DNA from: Scedosporium boydii
Lineage: Eukaryota > Ascomycota > Sordariomycetes > Microascales > Microascaceae
DNA length: 64,000 nt
Assembly: GCA_002221725.1 (NCBI GenBank)
Contig: NJFT01000032.1
Span: forward strand, 186,001-250,000
Reading direction: 5' to 3'
This document shows, piece after piece, positions 1-11,911 of this stretch. Both the position numbers and the translations under genes were made by a program. Positions within the stretch are counted from its first letter, which is position 1. The number at the start of each line of letters is the position of its first letter. Under the pieces are notes generated by a model. The model ran no database searches and had not been told where the DNA came from. It saw only the letters and a program-made list of their open reading frames with translations.

Positions 1-1244
1 CCCGGATCCCTTGACCCGAACCAGTCCACTTGGGATCCGCTTTCTTCATTTTCCCTACCAACCATCAATTGATCCATTTTATTCACATTGAAATCAAGGT
101 TAGTTCAACTCGCCGTCAATTCTGCCTCTGCTGGCCGCCTTTTTTTTCGGTCATTTTTCTTTTTTTACCGTCAGGGATGTAGGCTGCTCGGCAGATCCTA
201 AGCCTACAGCTACACTAGCTATACTTTCCCATCATGCACCATGCATCGCATCGCATCGCATCGGTCTTGCGGAACCGCTCTGTCTAGGCTCCTTCGCCCT
301 CTTTCCCCCCACCCCCCCTTAGCAAGTATTGATTTCATTCCATACGTTCCACCGTCCCAAGATGTCCCCATACCCTGCTCCCAGAGAACGTAAGAGGACA
401 TCATAACTTTCCCCCCCTGTACGACTAGTGTAGTGCTATGGCGTATATCCCACATCGGGACCCAAGAACCGGTACGGTACTCTCATGGTTCGTGCTACCC
501 CCGCTACTCTTGCTTCCTCCCCATCCGGCCTTGGCCCCCCCTGGGGAACCTTGTCCGGATGGCACATGCAAAAGAAGCTACCATGTGGATACTCCACTTG
601 ATCGGCGTCTTGTCTCATTCACTTGTACCTCGACTCGGCTTAAACCACCCCCAAAGAGCAAGTGCAGCTTTCATGTGCGGCCCGGCCTAGATTTCCTCAT
701 TGTCGGATTCGCCTGCCCCGAACTTTACGTTGATGTAATAGTTTAGTACATGCTTTCGAACCCTCCACATCTTCCCCTCTTCCCCTCGCCCCGTCTCTAG
801 AACCTTATCGGGCGGCCCACTTTTTGTATATCTTGACCGTGTTCTGCCTCTTGCCCTCCGTCCGGCCAGACTAGCGATAGTTCCGTCCTCGCCGTGACTA
901 TTCTCCTGTCTCTTTTGGCATCCTTTTTAAGTGCCTTGCCCCGTCCTGCTTCCACTTCATATTTCTTCCCCCTTCACTCATCTGACCAAGTCGTCTTGCC
1001 CAACTTCCCTTGTCTATTAAGGCATCCTCGAGTGTAATGCCCTCCTTCTGCCTCCAAGACTGTCATTACTTCTACCGAACCGCCCTGCGCGGTCTGAATA
1101 TCAGCACCTCCGTCTCGCCTTTATACGCTTGATAACCTGGAGTTGATCATTCGAAGTCTTTTTGTTTTCTGCCCTATTCTTTTCTTGTCCACTTCCTCAC
1201 TCAGGGTTATTGTGTTCTTTCCCTGAACTTCCCTGACTGACAAC
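1..1244. other. Upstream region of the carnitine acetyltransferase gene
   Basis: No convincing coding sequence is seen on either strand; the open frames here are short, mutually overlapping and match no family I know. The stretch is rich in C/T runs, especially from about 760 to 1240, as is usual for promoters and 5' leaders of filamentous fungi. A short tandem of the unit CATCG lies near 243-262. The region probably holds the promoter and leader of the gene starting at 1245, and possibly the promoter of a gene left of the window. Confidence 0.5.
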
Positions 1245-4103
1245 ATGACTGCCACTCAAGTCCGTGTCTTTACACCACCTCGAGCCCTTGGGGAGACTTT
1301 GGAGCAGTCCGTTCCTGCGGTTGTTGATAGCCCCCAACCACAGGTCCGCACCATCCCTAGGGTTAACGGAGTCAACGGGGCCAACGGACTCAACGGCATC
1401 AACGGGCTCAAGGCGGCCTTGAAAAGGCCCGAGTCGCCGCTGTCGAAGCAGGCTTATCCTAGGATCCCACCCATCATCCCCAGGAAGATGCCTCCTGAAC
1501 AGGGGATCACCTTTGCCGGCCAGGACTCTCTGCCGAAGCTGCCCATCCCGGACTTGGAGCAGACTTGCGAGAGATACCTTGCTGCCCTGAGGCCTCTGCA
1601 ATCCCACAGGGAACATGCAGATACCAGACATGCAGTGCATGAGTTCCTGAGGAATGAAGGTCCTGATTTGCAGGAGAAGTTGAAGCAGTATGCGCTCGAG
1701 AAGACTAGTTACATTGAGCAATTCTGTAAGTCAAAGCCCACCCAATTCGCAACTTCCTGCTTTCCCGGGTTAGTTTGCTGACTTGTGTGTCAAGGGTACG
1801 ACTCATATCTGAATTTTGATAATCCAGTTGTTTTGAACTTGAACCCCTTCTTCCTTCTTGAGGATGACCCCACCCCCGCGAGGAATAATCAAATCACCCG
1901 AGCCAGCTCTCTCGTGGTGTCCGCTCTCGACTTCGTTAGGGCGGTTAGAAAAGAGGAGCTCCCGCCCGACACGATCAAAGGCTCGCCGCTCTGCATGTAC
2001 CAATTCTCGAGGCTGTTTGGTACTGCCCGTGTTCCTACCGAAGCCGGCTGCCGCATCGAGCAGGACCCCGACTCCAAGCACATTGTTGTCATGTGCCACG
2101 GCCAATTTTACTGGTTCGACGTGCTCGACGACAACTCCGATCTCATCATGACCGAAAAGGACATTGCCATCAACCTGCAGACCATCATCGATGACGCAAC
2201 CCAGACTTCCATCCAGGAGGCCGCCAAGAGCGCACTTGGCGTTCTCAGTACCGAGAACCGAAAGACTTGGTCTGGCCTTCGAGATCTCCTCACCCGAGAG
2301 GAAGGGTCGAACAATGCCGACTGCCTTAACATCGTGGACTCGGCGCTCTTTGTTCTGTGCCTCGACTACACCGAGCCGACCACGGCTGCGGCCCTCTGCA
2401 CAAACATGCTGTGTGGTACGAGTGAGGTCGAGAGGGGTGTGCAGATTGGTACCTGCACGAACCGATGGTATGACAAGCTGCAGATCATCGTCTGCAAGAA
2501 TGGAAGTGCTGGCATCAACTTTGAGCACACTGGCGTCGACGGCCACACCGTCTTGCGATTCGCTAGCGACCTGTACACCGATACTATCCTCAGGTTCGCC
2601 CGGACCATCAACGGCCAGGCCCCGACGCTGTGGGCGTCGACGAGTCCCGATCCATCCAAGCGTGATCCCGAGAGCTTCGGCGATGTCACGACCACGCCAC
2701 ACAAGCTTGAGTGGGACATGACTCCCGAACTCAGCATCGCCGTGCGTTTCGCCGAAACTCGCCTCGCCGACTTGATCGGTCAGAACGAATTCGAGTGCCT
2801 GGACTTCTCGGCCTACGGAAAGAACTTCATCACGTCAATGGGCATCTCCCCTGATGCCTATGTGCAGATGGCCTTCCAGGCCGCCTACTATGGTCTCTAC
2901 GGGCGCGTTGAGTGTACTTATGAGCCAGCCATGACCAAGAAGTTCCTCCACGGTCGAACCGAGGCCATCCGCACGGTCTCAGAGGAGTCGGTCAACTTTG
3001 TACAAACATTCTGGGCCGACAATGAAGCCCAGAAGAAGGTCGACGCCCTCAAGAAGGCGTGCCAGAAGCACGTCCAAACGACTCGCGAATGCCTTCAGGC
3101 CCAGGGTTGCGACCGACACTTGTACGCGCTCTTCTGCGTCTGGCAGAAGCTCGTTGATGATGAGGCGATGAGCGACTACAGCAGCAATTGCTACTCGTAC
3201 ACGTACTCCCCCGTCGACGGCTACTCGGAGCGTGATGCCAACTCGGTCGTCGGCAGTCCCGGCAGAGATTCGGTTCTCAACGGTGATGTAGGCGGAGGTG
3301 GAGTCGGCGTCGGTGTTGGCAGCGCTAGCAGCGTCGCCTCTGGCGGGTACCGACGCGGTCGAGGCGATAGCCAGAGCTCGCGCTCGCGTGATCAATATTC
3401 GCAACCGCTACCTCTCATCTTCGCCGACCCGGGCTGGGACAGACTCAACACAACCATCATTTCGACGTCCAACTGCGGCAACCCGTCGCTGCGACAGTTC
3501 GGGTTCGGCCCGACCACGGGCGAGGGCTTCGGCATCGGCTACATAATCAAGGATGAAAGCCTGTCGATCTGCGTGTCGAGCAAGCATCGGCAGACTCGGC
3601 GGTTCGTCGACACGCTCGAGAGCTACCTGCTCGAGATGAGGCGAATCCTGCGTATCACGGGGCGAAAGGCGACAATGACTAAGAGCACGAGGGCGCGCGA
3701 GATTGACCTAGAGGGACGCAGGCCCAAGATGCATGCCCGACATAAGCCGAGGGGTAGGATGATTACGGGGACGGACATGCACAGGTTGAGCATTAACGGG
3801 ACGATGTCGCCTACGGATGAGAGCCTTGCTCTTAGTGAGGATGACGACATTGGCGGATGTAAGTGTTTTACTACTTAGCCGCGTTGCACCAAGACGTGGT
3901 ATCTCGATCTTTAAAGGGCTGTAAGATGCTAACGACATTTTTTCTGAACAGATGGTTTCTTTGATGCGGGTATGCTCCTGCAAGCCCTCAAGGCACGCGG
4001 TGAGCACGTCGATGATGGGGAGACGAAGCCTTCGGAGCGCGCAGCTGTGCAAGCGAGGCGGAGGGTTGACGTGGGCAAGAAATTGAGGCTGATTGACTAC
4101 TAA
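1245..4103 (+). CDS. facC: Carnitine O-acetyltransferase, FacC/Yat2 type
   Basis: Three exons: 1245-1725, 1795-3858 and 3952-4103, giving 898 residues. The first intron splits a Trp codon and restores the family sequence around YDSYLNFDNP; the second (3859-3951) has a clear CTAAC branch site. The protein is a choline/carnitine acyltransferase. The catalytic histidine is His405 in FEHTGVDGH, followed by the C-terminal substrate-binding half (STSNCGNPSLRQFGFGPT). This enzyme moves acetyl groups between CoA and carnitine, which fungi need to shuttle acetyl units during growth on acetate or ethanol. There is no evident mitochondrial presequence and no peroxisomal tripeptide at the C terminus, so a cytosolic enzyme is inferred. 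It is longer than usual acyltransferases (about 620-650 residues) and closer to yeast Yat2; the excess is an N-terminal extension, a Gly/Ser-rich insert at about 3280-3400 and a basic tail. The family is certain; the choice of facC over another paralogue is less so. Confidence 0.93.
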
Positions 4104-4974
4104 GGCGGGGATGGGAAGTTGGATGAAGGATAAATGGCATGCGTTTACGGTTCTGTACAAGCGATTTGTCTTGGGAATGGGCAGCGATATTTCGTTTTGG
4201 CTATACCTTTTTTGGAACAGGGGCAGAATGGACTTTTGACGATTGCATATATAGCGAGTTGGAGGCTTCTTCTTTTTGGATATGTATATCTTTCGAGTGT
4301 ATGTCTGCATATGTGTATATGTAGGGGAGTATTGGTGTATCCATGAACTGCATGTAATGGTCCGGCTTCCGGCGTTTGGTCATGGGCTTGGTTAGTCGTT
4401 GGACTGTATTATCGAGAGTAGTACCTATATGTAGAGAGTAATGTGAGCAATGTACTGCTCCATTTCTCTGTTCCCGTTCCTCGGGCGGACTCACCATGTT
4501 TCCTTCCATTCTGATTACCTCGTCAAGGGGTAGAGAGCAAAAAAATCGAGTGAGAATCGGAGAGTGCTGAGCAGTTCGAAAGATTTAGAACAAGAAAACC
4601 AAGTCTGTTCACTTTTCTTCCTTCACCCCGTCCCTGCATCTCACAACTTCGTTCTAGAATCATTCGCGGTTCGAGGACGAGGAGGGAAATGATGCGTCTA
4701 GATTCTAATTCATATGAAGCTAAAGCTTCGAGTATCGTTTCTTTTTTGAGTTATATTTATGATGAACCCAAAAACTATGTACAATTCCAAAATTCCCCTC
4801 CAGGACCCGTAAGTCATCCCGCTCATATAAACGAAGAAACAAAACTATCGCCAGAAGGGTCCAAAAGACGTTCATTTCCCAATCATTGATAGAGATTAAC
4901 CCCATAAATTCCTCCAGCATGCAAAATCCCCTCCCCTTACCGGGGAAATAAATAATATTAGAAAATCCCTCCCA
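4104..4974. other. Intergenic, between convergent genes
   Basis: This holds the 3' ends of two convergent genes (stop at 4103 on the plus strand, stop at 4975-4977 on the minus strand). It is A/T-rich with many short runs. I see no RNA gene, repeat or supported reading frame; the open frames are short and have no family signal. Confidence 0.5.
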
Positions 4975-6233
4975 TCACGCAAGTTCATGCACCCGATGAG
5001 GATCAACCGGATTCCCCGCCGCCTCATGAATCGGCCCCTGCTGCCCGGGCGCATACCCCTGCGGCTGCGGCGCACCCTGCTGATACGGCGCGAAGCCGCC
5101 GCTCGTGGAACTCAACGCGGGACTGGTCACGACGGTGCTCACGCGATTCGGATCCTGGGGCGTCGAGCCGTCGGGGGATAGGCCCGGGACAGGGGCGTAG
5201 TACACGCCCTTGGAGGGATCGAAGCCTTGCGGCGGGGGCGTGGTTGTGAGTTGGCCTGGTTGGGCGTAGGCGGGGTTATACACCGACTGGGGATGTTGGC
5301 CCTGCGCGTAGTTCATCTGCGGTTGTTGAGGACCGGCGGGTGCTGGAGCTGGCGCGGGCGCGGGCGCGGGAGGAGTCTTGCGCTTGCGGAAGAGGAAAAA
5401 CGCCGCCAGGGCAAGAAGTCCTAGAGCCGCTATCCCACCCACGACGCCCCCCGCGATAGCCCCCGCATTACTCTTCTTCTTCGGCTGAGGAGGATCCGGA
5501 TTGGGGGTATGCGAGGCGGAAGGCCCCGGCGTAACTTCGGGGTCGCCTTCGATGGTGGAGGAGGGGATGACGAGGGAGGTGGTTTCGCCGAGGACGAGGG
5601 GCTTGAAGGAGCGGTCGGCGGTTTGGCCGGAGAAGGCGGTCAGGACGGGTTGTGGGGTGGAGATGGAGGCGTCGTTGCACCAGTAGTCTATGATGCTGGA
5701 GGAGAAGGAGGCGGTGTTGCAGTAGGGGCGGAGGGAGTTTGTGCTGCCATTCTCGTGTTAGTCCTCACTATCAGCCAAAAAAGAGGGGAAAAAGCCTACC
5801 ATTTCAGCGTAAACGCATCAACCATACACCCATTATCACACAAACTCTGCGAAATCACCTGATTGTAATCCAAGCACGTCAACCGAATATTACAAGCATC
5901 CGTATTACAGCACGCCACGGCCCCCGTCATGGTCGGCTGCGCCGTGAACAAGACGCAGTTGGCGCCCGCGGGGCAGTACAGCGAGGCTCCCGGCCGGCCC
6001 TCGATATAGCCGCAGATGTTGTCCGGGCCGACGTAGGCGGTCGTCTTGGAGGACGGGGAGGCATTTTGGCGCGCGGCGAGGTATTGGCGCGGCACGGAGG
6101 GGGCTTGGGTCGGGAGGGGGAGGACTTGGTCGAAGGGGAAGTCGATGTGGGCGGTGCGGGCGGCGGGGGAGGAGGCGGTTGTGGTGGCGGCGAGGGTTAT
6201 GGCGAGGAGGGCGGCGCGGGTGAGGGAGGGCAT
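4975..6233 (-). CDS. Secreted Cys-rich protein with one transmembrane anchor
   Basis: Two exons on the minus strand: 6233-5800 and 5743-4975, intron 5744-5799 (56 bases), 400 residues. The intron turns a premature TAG into a Cys codon. Order: signal peptide (about 1-20, Ala/Thr-rich), a Cys-rich region (about 70-168, with CGYIEGRPG and ACCNTDACN), a Ser/Thr/Pro-rich stalk, a Lys-rich PKKKS just before one hydrophobic span (about 238-263, Gly/Ala/Leu), a basic stop-transfer RKRK, then a Pro/Gln/Tyr-rich tail of about 130 residues containing a Pro-Ala dipeptide run. This type-I layout resembles fungal cell-wall sensors of the WSC/SKG6-like kind, but I see no defined WSC domain. The family is not recognised. 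A plasma-membrane location with an extracellular Cys-rich head is inferred from topology alone. Confidence 0.8.
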
Positions 6234-8997
6234 GGTGAGGGGATTGGGCTGAGCCTTTGGGGGGATCGAGGGATGAGAAGGATTTTGGTGGTGTAGGATG
6301 GTGATGGTTTCGATCTCGGCTTATACTGCCACCATCACTCTCGAGCCTCGACCGCTTATTAGTGTATACGAAGTCGAGGCACTCTCCTAATCGCTGCGCT
6401 TTAAACGGTAATCGGAAGGAATATTGGAGAAGCCGGTTGACAAGAGGCGACGATTAAAAGGCACAAAGACGTAAAGAGGAGAAAAGAGAGACGAAAAGAG
6501 CGAGGCTTGGGAGGTACAAGGATTTAGTACGAAGTACGAATATATGTACGTATGTGTATGCGTGCTATTAACCACCGCATGAGGAAAGACGCAGACCATC
6601 GTCCACACACCCATCCACACCCATCCGCACTCGGCAACGAGCTGCGAGGCAAGCCCTGTGTGTGAAAGCGAGAGGGGTCAATAACCCAGCCTGGTCCTCA
6701 GAAAAAGGCGCAAACATGCAAATCCAAGACCCCGATCGTCTACAAAGTACTAAGAATAGGGCTTCTGAAAAGTCTCAGGTCCTCAAGTTTTGGGGGAGAC
6801 AATCGATCGCCAAGGTCAACGGTGGAAAAAGCGGCCAAGCCAGCCTTAGGAGCTGGACGAGCTAGGCCGTTTTGCTCCTTGTCGAGTCCCCACCCGAGCT
6901 AGAAGGAGATTGGCATGGGAGGAGATGGGACCAATCATGGGGTATCAGGGTGAGGTGGCTTGCAGGAGCTGACAAGGGTTGATGGGGGAAGAAGGTGGGA
7001 ATGGGAAGAGATAGAGGGAAACATGGGGACCCGAAGAAGCAAAATGCCGTTGTGGGCTGAGTCGGGCTATTCTCTCCGGTTCTTGCGTCCTGGGGGCTGG
7101 GATTGGGCAACGTCCGTTGTTTGCTGTGGACAAAGTCGAGGTTGAGAGTGTAGACTTACACGGGGACTTGAGAAGTATGTGAAACTTGAACAGCTCTTTC
7201 TGGCACCCACAGCTGAGGCGACGGTCGCACGACTTGTACGTACGCGTCTTGGATGCAGAGCGGTGGGTATTGAGATGGGATGGCGGAATGGGAGGTGTGG
7301 CTGGGAGACCCAAATCTTCGCCGTGTGCAGGGTGTATCGATGGTATGGAGGAGAGGTCAATCGATGTCTGTGCCATGATCACTTGCAGCCGCTGCTGTCA
7401 TCTCAGCCGCGAACCCAACGTTTTTCACTTCCTCGGCTGCTCATCTTCGTGAGCTTCACAGTGATGACTACTCTCAACTAGTAGTACAATGCTTCATCCC
7501 AATCTTGACGGGCAGACTACGAGACAGACACGCCGAACACGCACCAACATTCAAATGAGTAGTGCAGGATTCAGAGGGTGGGCAGAGACGACTTGGTTTC
7601 GACGGAATGTGACCGCCTCCGTTCAGTCTCCATGGAGCAATGTTGAGCCGACCTGACAGCTGGGGAACTCCACCCGCGCTGAACGGCCAGAGAGGATTGG
7701 CGGGGGAAGGGTAAAGTGATAGCAAAGAAGTGCACTATTAACAGTGATCGTCCATACTCCACTAATTAGTGCGAGGGCGTGTTCCACTTCAAATGGAACA
7801 GGGCTGGAAATGTGCTTTGTAGCGCGCTCTTCGCTCTGGTGACCGGTTTTGTGAAGTTTCATCATTCCGCATTCAATCCACGCCTCAATTGTTTGTTCCT
7901 TCCGGGTTCTTCGTAATACCCAAAGACTCGGTTGATGCTGACTAATCCGGGCATTACGTCATGTGACAAGAACGCATCTTGACCTTCGAAGTACCTCTCT
8001 CGTCCGTCCTCGTTCCTCGACGAATCACCAGCTGCTTGGATGAACTATTGGTAGCACGGAAGTACACAGGTACATTACGAGGAAGATGCACGCGGATCCG
8101 CAAAGGACGGAGCTCAGACTGAAGTCCTCCGTCCATGAGTCGTGAGCTACTACAAGATCCCACCGTCTTCTTACTTCTTCAACAGTTAAGGGGGATTGGT
8201 TTCCAATCCCAAGAGAGTCAACGATAGCCAAGCAGTCCAACCCACAATCGTAATAGGAGTTGCATGGCAAAGAGTGACGCACCCTCTATCAAGAGTGAAT
8301 GGACTTGTTCACTGGTGTTCCTGACCTTGGTTATGGTTCCGATCCTTTTAAGTAGGACTCTCTTAGCCATTCTGATAGATATGCGCTGGTGTAACCTTGT
8401 ACAGTCCGGTTTAGGAGTCCATAACACAGCTCATTTGCATCAGGACGGGTTAGCTGGCCCGGAGATTTTCGAGTTGTCGTAGCCGCGATCTGCCACTTGC
8501 CCTACGAGGAAAGGTAGGCTTGGGGCCTCTGATGAAGAACTCCCCTTGGTCACGCAAACTAAAGCCATAGGTTGATGAGGGCGGGAACGAAGAGTACCAC
8601 AGACTACAGACTGGGACGGAGAGGATGGCAGAGAGCGAAGAGAGCATGTCACTTCCGCTTCAAAGTCCAGTTCCGCTTGCATCTAAAACATACCAACCCG
8701 GTCAAGTTCATCTCGGGGATTCCTGAATACACCAATCGTCATGACAAGAACGTCCCGAGCAGCCAAGATTCGATGCGACTTTCCCGGCATCAGGCAACGA
8801 TGGGAACAACGCAACAGTTACCGCCAGTTGGCATCGGGGTTTGGTGGATTCTTGGTATCCAGCGCTTCACATTCACTTGGCACCTCAACCTGGGTAATGT
8901 CGATAAGATGATCTTTGTTTCCGCAGCTGTGCATGGTGTGTACTCGCCATAGTGAAGCCGAGTTGAGATGAATGATACGCCAAACTAGAGAAGCGTT
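6234..8997. other. Gene-free region with one diverged repeat
   Basis: About 2.8 kb between two minus-strand genes. No reading frame here has family-like content, and none extends beyond about 145 codons. It contains a TACGAAGTA word at 6528-6536 and, at 8072-8222, one copy of a diverged repeat shared with 11516-11660. The part from 6234 to about 6400 is the likely promoter of the Cys-rich membrane protein gene. The rest shows nothing I can name. Confidence 0.45.
8072..8222 (+). repeat. Diverged repeat, copy A (gene-tail relic)
   Basis: This stretch aligns by eye with 11516-11660 at roughly 70% identity. Shared words include TTACGAGGAAGATGCAC against TCACGAGGATTATGCAC, then GAGTCGTGAGCTACTACAAGATCCC against GAGCCGTGAGTTACTCCAAGATCCC in pieces, and CCAATCCCAAG. 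In the same frame both copies read about 20 codons and end at an aligned TGA; the only gap in that part is one whole codon. In this copy the frame is broken by TAG a little upstream. A decayed duplicate of a gene 3' end is the simplest reading. Confidence 0.5.
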
Positions 8998-10698
8998 CTA
9001 TTTGAGATGGGAAGGGAGAAAGGTTGAAGATTTAAGCCACATTCTCTTGATGAATACAAAGCCAACATAACGGCCAGGCAAGCAAGTTGCTTCCTCACCC
9101 TCCGTGCTGTTAAGCCTCGTATTCGAAATCAACCCGACTCTTTTTCTCTTTTTCGTATGCCATCTACTTCGGTAGTTAGTTATACATATGGTAAGAGAGC
9201 GCCAAGTTAGGTAGGACCTACAAATCCATAAGTAGAAGAGCTTGGAAGTGACCGGCAGCCATAATGTCACGGCGACAATCTGCCCAAATGACCATGTCGC
9301 CCGCTCATTCCTTGACTCGTAGAGGTCAAGGTATATAAGATGGAGGGCGCAAAAACTTGCAGCAATGATCCCCAGGTGAAAACCCGCGCTCAGAAGCACC
9401 AGTACAGGGCCGTATTTCTCAAAGTTCACCATTGGTCGACCGAAGAATTTGCCTATCCAGTGCAACAGGAGGGGTACGGCGAAGATATATACTGCAAAGC
9501 CGAGCCCGATGACTCTGGAAAGCATCTCCTCATCCTCCTTCGGGATTGGTGGCCTACAGTAAGATGTGGGCCCTAGTTTGTTGCCGCAAGCAGGTATTGC
9601 GGAAAAGCTTCGAAGGCGCTCCATCTGCGCACCGGTTTTAACGCCCTGGTAGATAGAAATGGTCGCATGGAGACCCAAGTTGACAATGAAAAGCAGCAGA
9701 GCGTATCCGGATCTGCCCCGGGTGATATGGAGGATCGTCTGTAACGCCATGGCGGGCCACAGCCCGATAGATAAGAGAGCCTCGATGATGAAAACATTAT
9801 AGGCGTATGCAGAGAGCGAGAGTGTATTTTCCGTTACGTTCGTGTAGTTGGTGAAGGTGCTGTATGTTGCGATATAGACTGTTCCAGTAAAGAGGATTTG
9901 CGCTTCCTGCACCTCGAGGAGTACGGAGTCTGCTGCGAGCAGGAAACGCTTTGCAAACCGCCATAGGGATACGGCTACCCGATTCTTAGGAGCACTGGGT
10001 TCCGGCCCTGTTTCCTTAGACGTTTTGGAATGACACACCACTGCTAAAAAAAAGCCGGCCAAGAAATAAACAACGATGACTTGAACCATGTACGAGATGA
10101 GTACCTACGGAATCTTGTGTTAGTAGAAACTAGAATCAAGACGGAAATGCGAAATGCCTATACTTACACCTGGACCAGCGATGTCAGAATCGATTTCTAC
10201 TTTAGCACCCTCGCAGTAGTTATCGAGAAGGTTCTGAAAGTCGGATATGTTGTACCGGCTGCTTGCGTTGAACTGGGAAAACTCTGGTGTGCAGCTTGTA
10301 CATCTTGTGCAGCTCCCGTGCCCGGAATTTGCGCATGAATCCCGTAGGCATCGATGAAAGTTGTCGAAGACAGGCATTTCATGGAACTCTTCCACAGAGC
10401 CGAAGTGAAAGATATCGTCCGTTTGCTTTTCGCTGTTGCGGTCTATAGTGTCGTTCCCGAGGCTGACCTGCAGAGCAACACTCGCAAGAGTAAGACAGTT
10501 GGCGAAATTTTCTGGCGTCTTGAACATGCGTTCGGGTTCAGAGCATGTTAACGTACAGTTGAGATGATCTGGGTCTCCGTTGTCGCACCCGTTTGGGAAC
10601 AGGGTCAGGGTCACAGTATCCGGCTTGCGCCAATACGGAGTTTGGAGGGGTAAGCCCTTGAAATATACAGCGTGCCATGCCTGGAGCTGCTCAGGCAT
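8998..10698 (-). CDS. Multi-spanning membrane protein, Cys-rich N-terminal domain
   Basis: Two exons on the minus strand: 10698-10168 and 10104-8998, intron 10105-10167 (63 bases, donor GTAAGT), 545 residues. The start is the first ATG in the open frame (MPEQLQAWHA); the frame continues upstream to a stop at about 10744 without another ATG. Residues 1 to about 175 are hydrophilic with many Cys residues (for example CTLTC and CTRCTSC) and Asn-X-Ser/Thr sites, suggesting a lumenal or extracellular domain. After the intron come about six to seven hydrophobic spans (VIVVYFLAGFFLAVV; IEALLSIGLWPAMAL; ALLLFIVNLGL; GLGFAVYIFAVPLLL; PVLVLLSAGF; IVAVTLWLPVTSKLFYLWI) and a basic tail. I do not recognise the family; similar orphan multi-spanning proteins occur in Pezizomycotina. 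The last 60 residues could hide another intron. Function unknown. Confidence 0.75.
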
Positions 10699-11911
10699 AA
10701 AACCAATCTTCTTCCACCGCGGAGGTTTCGTCGTCGTCAATTTTCATTCCACCATGTTGATGGCGGGATCGGATTGGTGCCGTACGAAGTAGGATGTCTT
10801 TTAAAGATGCTGGATAGAGTGGTGTAAATGGTGGTGAGAGTACACGGGTAGTATTTAATATGATCTTCCCCCGCAGCCAACAGCCCTGGATTTTGGGAGG
10901 TGCAGGTGAATAACCAATCCCCATCCCGCAGTAGCAGCTCAAAAATTACAAATTGTCGTCTATGATACCAAGCCGCGAAGCTTGGCAAATAAAATTGACG
11001 CAAATGACTGGAGACAAGTGCTCGCCAGAATCAGTTCAGAAGAGATACCCAGCCGGAGACCGTCATTACAGAATGGGTCGTCAGCCAACATTTTTGGACC
11101 CCATCTCTTTGCTCCAGAGCCTTGAAAGATACCTGGCTCAAGCCGAAGCAACCAGATCGTATAATATATGCTCGATTCTTGGTGACTAGGCCGGCAAAAG
11201 TTGTGTTGGCAAAACCCAGCAATGCTTCACACGACGGCTCTCGTCGACAATGCTCCAACAATCTGTGAAGGGCAGACTTTGAAATAGCCAAGTCGAAGCC
11301 TTCCCCAGAACTACTGCACACTCAACCGTGATCCGAAGGGCATAATCCGGAAGAGGCGCGCCGACATGTGTAGTAATTAGTGATGTGAGAGGTCGCGGCC
11401 GGATCTCCGGAAATCTCCGTCCGAGGACCCACAGTAAATCGGAAGACCATTCTCGGCGCCGGCGTTACCCGATCCCGGAGCCCGGACCGGCTCTTTTTCC
11501 AACACTCTCACAATTACAATCACGAGGATTATGCACAGGGGCCGCGAAGGACGAGCCGACAAGAAGTACCGCAACTATGAGCCGTGAGTTACTCCAAGAT
11601 CCCTTCCTTTTCTTGCTTTTTCAACATCATTCTCGGTCCCTCCAATCCCAAGGGATTTAAACCAGAAAATGATGATAGGCCCCACTCCCCAGCGACAGCG
11701 GTGCAAAAATGTTCGTCCTGCCAGGCTACCCGAAGCGTCTTCTTCATCTGACAATGGTTCAAGATCCAGCAAGATTCTGGAGTCTACTTGGTCGACCGAG
11801 ACGACTATCAGATTACGGATCTCTATTAACTGATATACCAAACGCGAATAACCAACCTAAGAGTACAAATTGGCCCTTTCAAAACCAAAGGTTGAACAAA
11901 TACACTTGTGC
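10699..11911. other. Intergenic region with diverged repeat copy B
   Basis: This lies between the start of the multi-spanning protein gene and the stop of the STAND-like gene, both on the minus strand. It holds a TACGAAGTA word at 10783-10791 and repeat copy B at 11516-11660. A short minus-strand frame starting with ATG near 10757 and ending near 10703 overlaps the leader of the membrane protein gene in another frame. No independent gene is supported. Confidence 0.45.
11516..11660 (+). repeat. Diverged repeat, copy B (gene-tail relic)
   Basis: Partner of copy A at 8072-8222. In this copy the aligned frame stays open upstream to a TGA at about 11380, about 60 codons, and ends at the same TGA as copy A. 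After the stop comes GTGAGTTACTCC, which aligns with GTGAGCTACTAC in copy A. It lies about 250 bases from the 3' end of the STAND-like gene, tail to tail. Confidence 0.5.

Noticed and set aside
1803..2702. A 299-codon open frame on the minus strand
   Set aside because: It is antisense to the carnitine acetyltransferase, whose motifs are unambiguous on the plus strand.
4139..4346. Short open frames after the carnitine acetyltransferase stop
   Set aside because: These are in the likely 3' UTR, have no homology signal and overlap in two frames.
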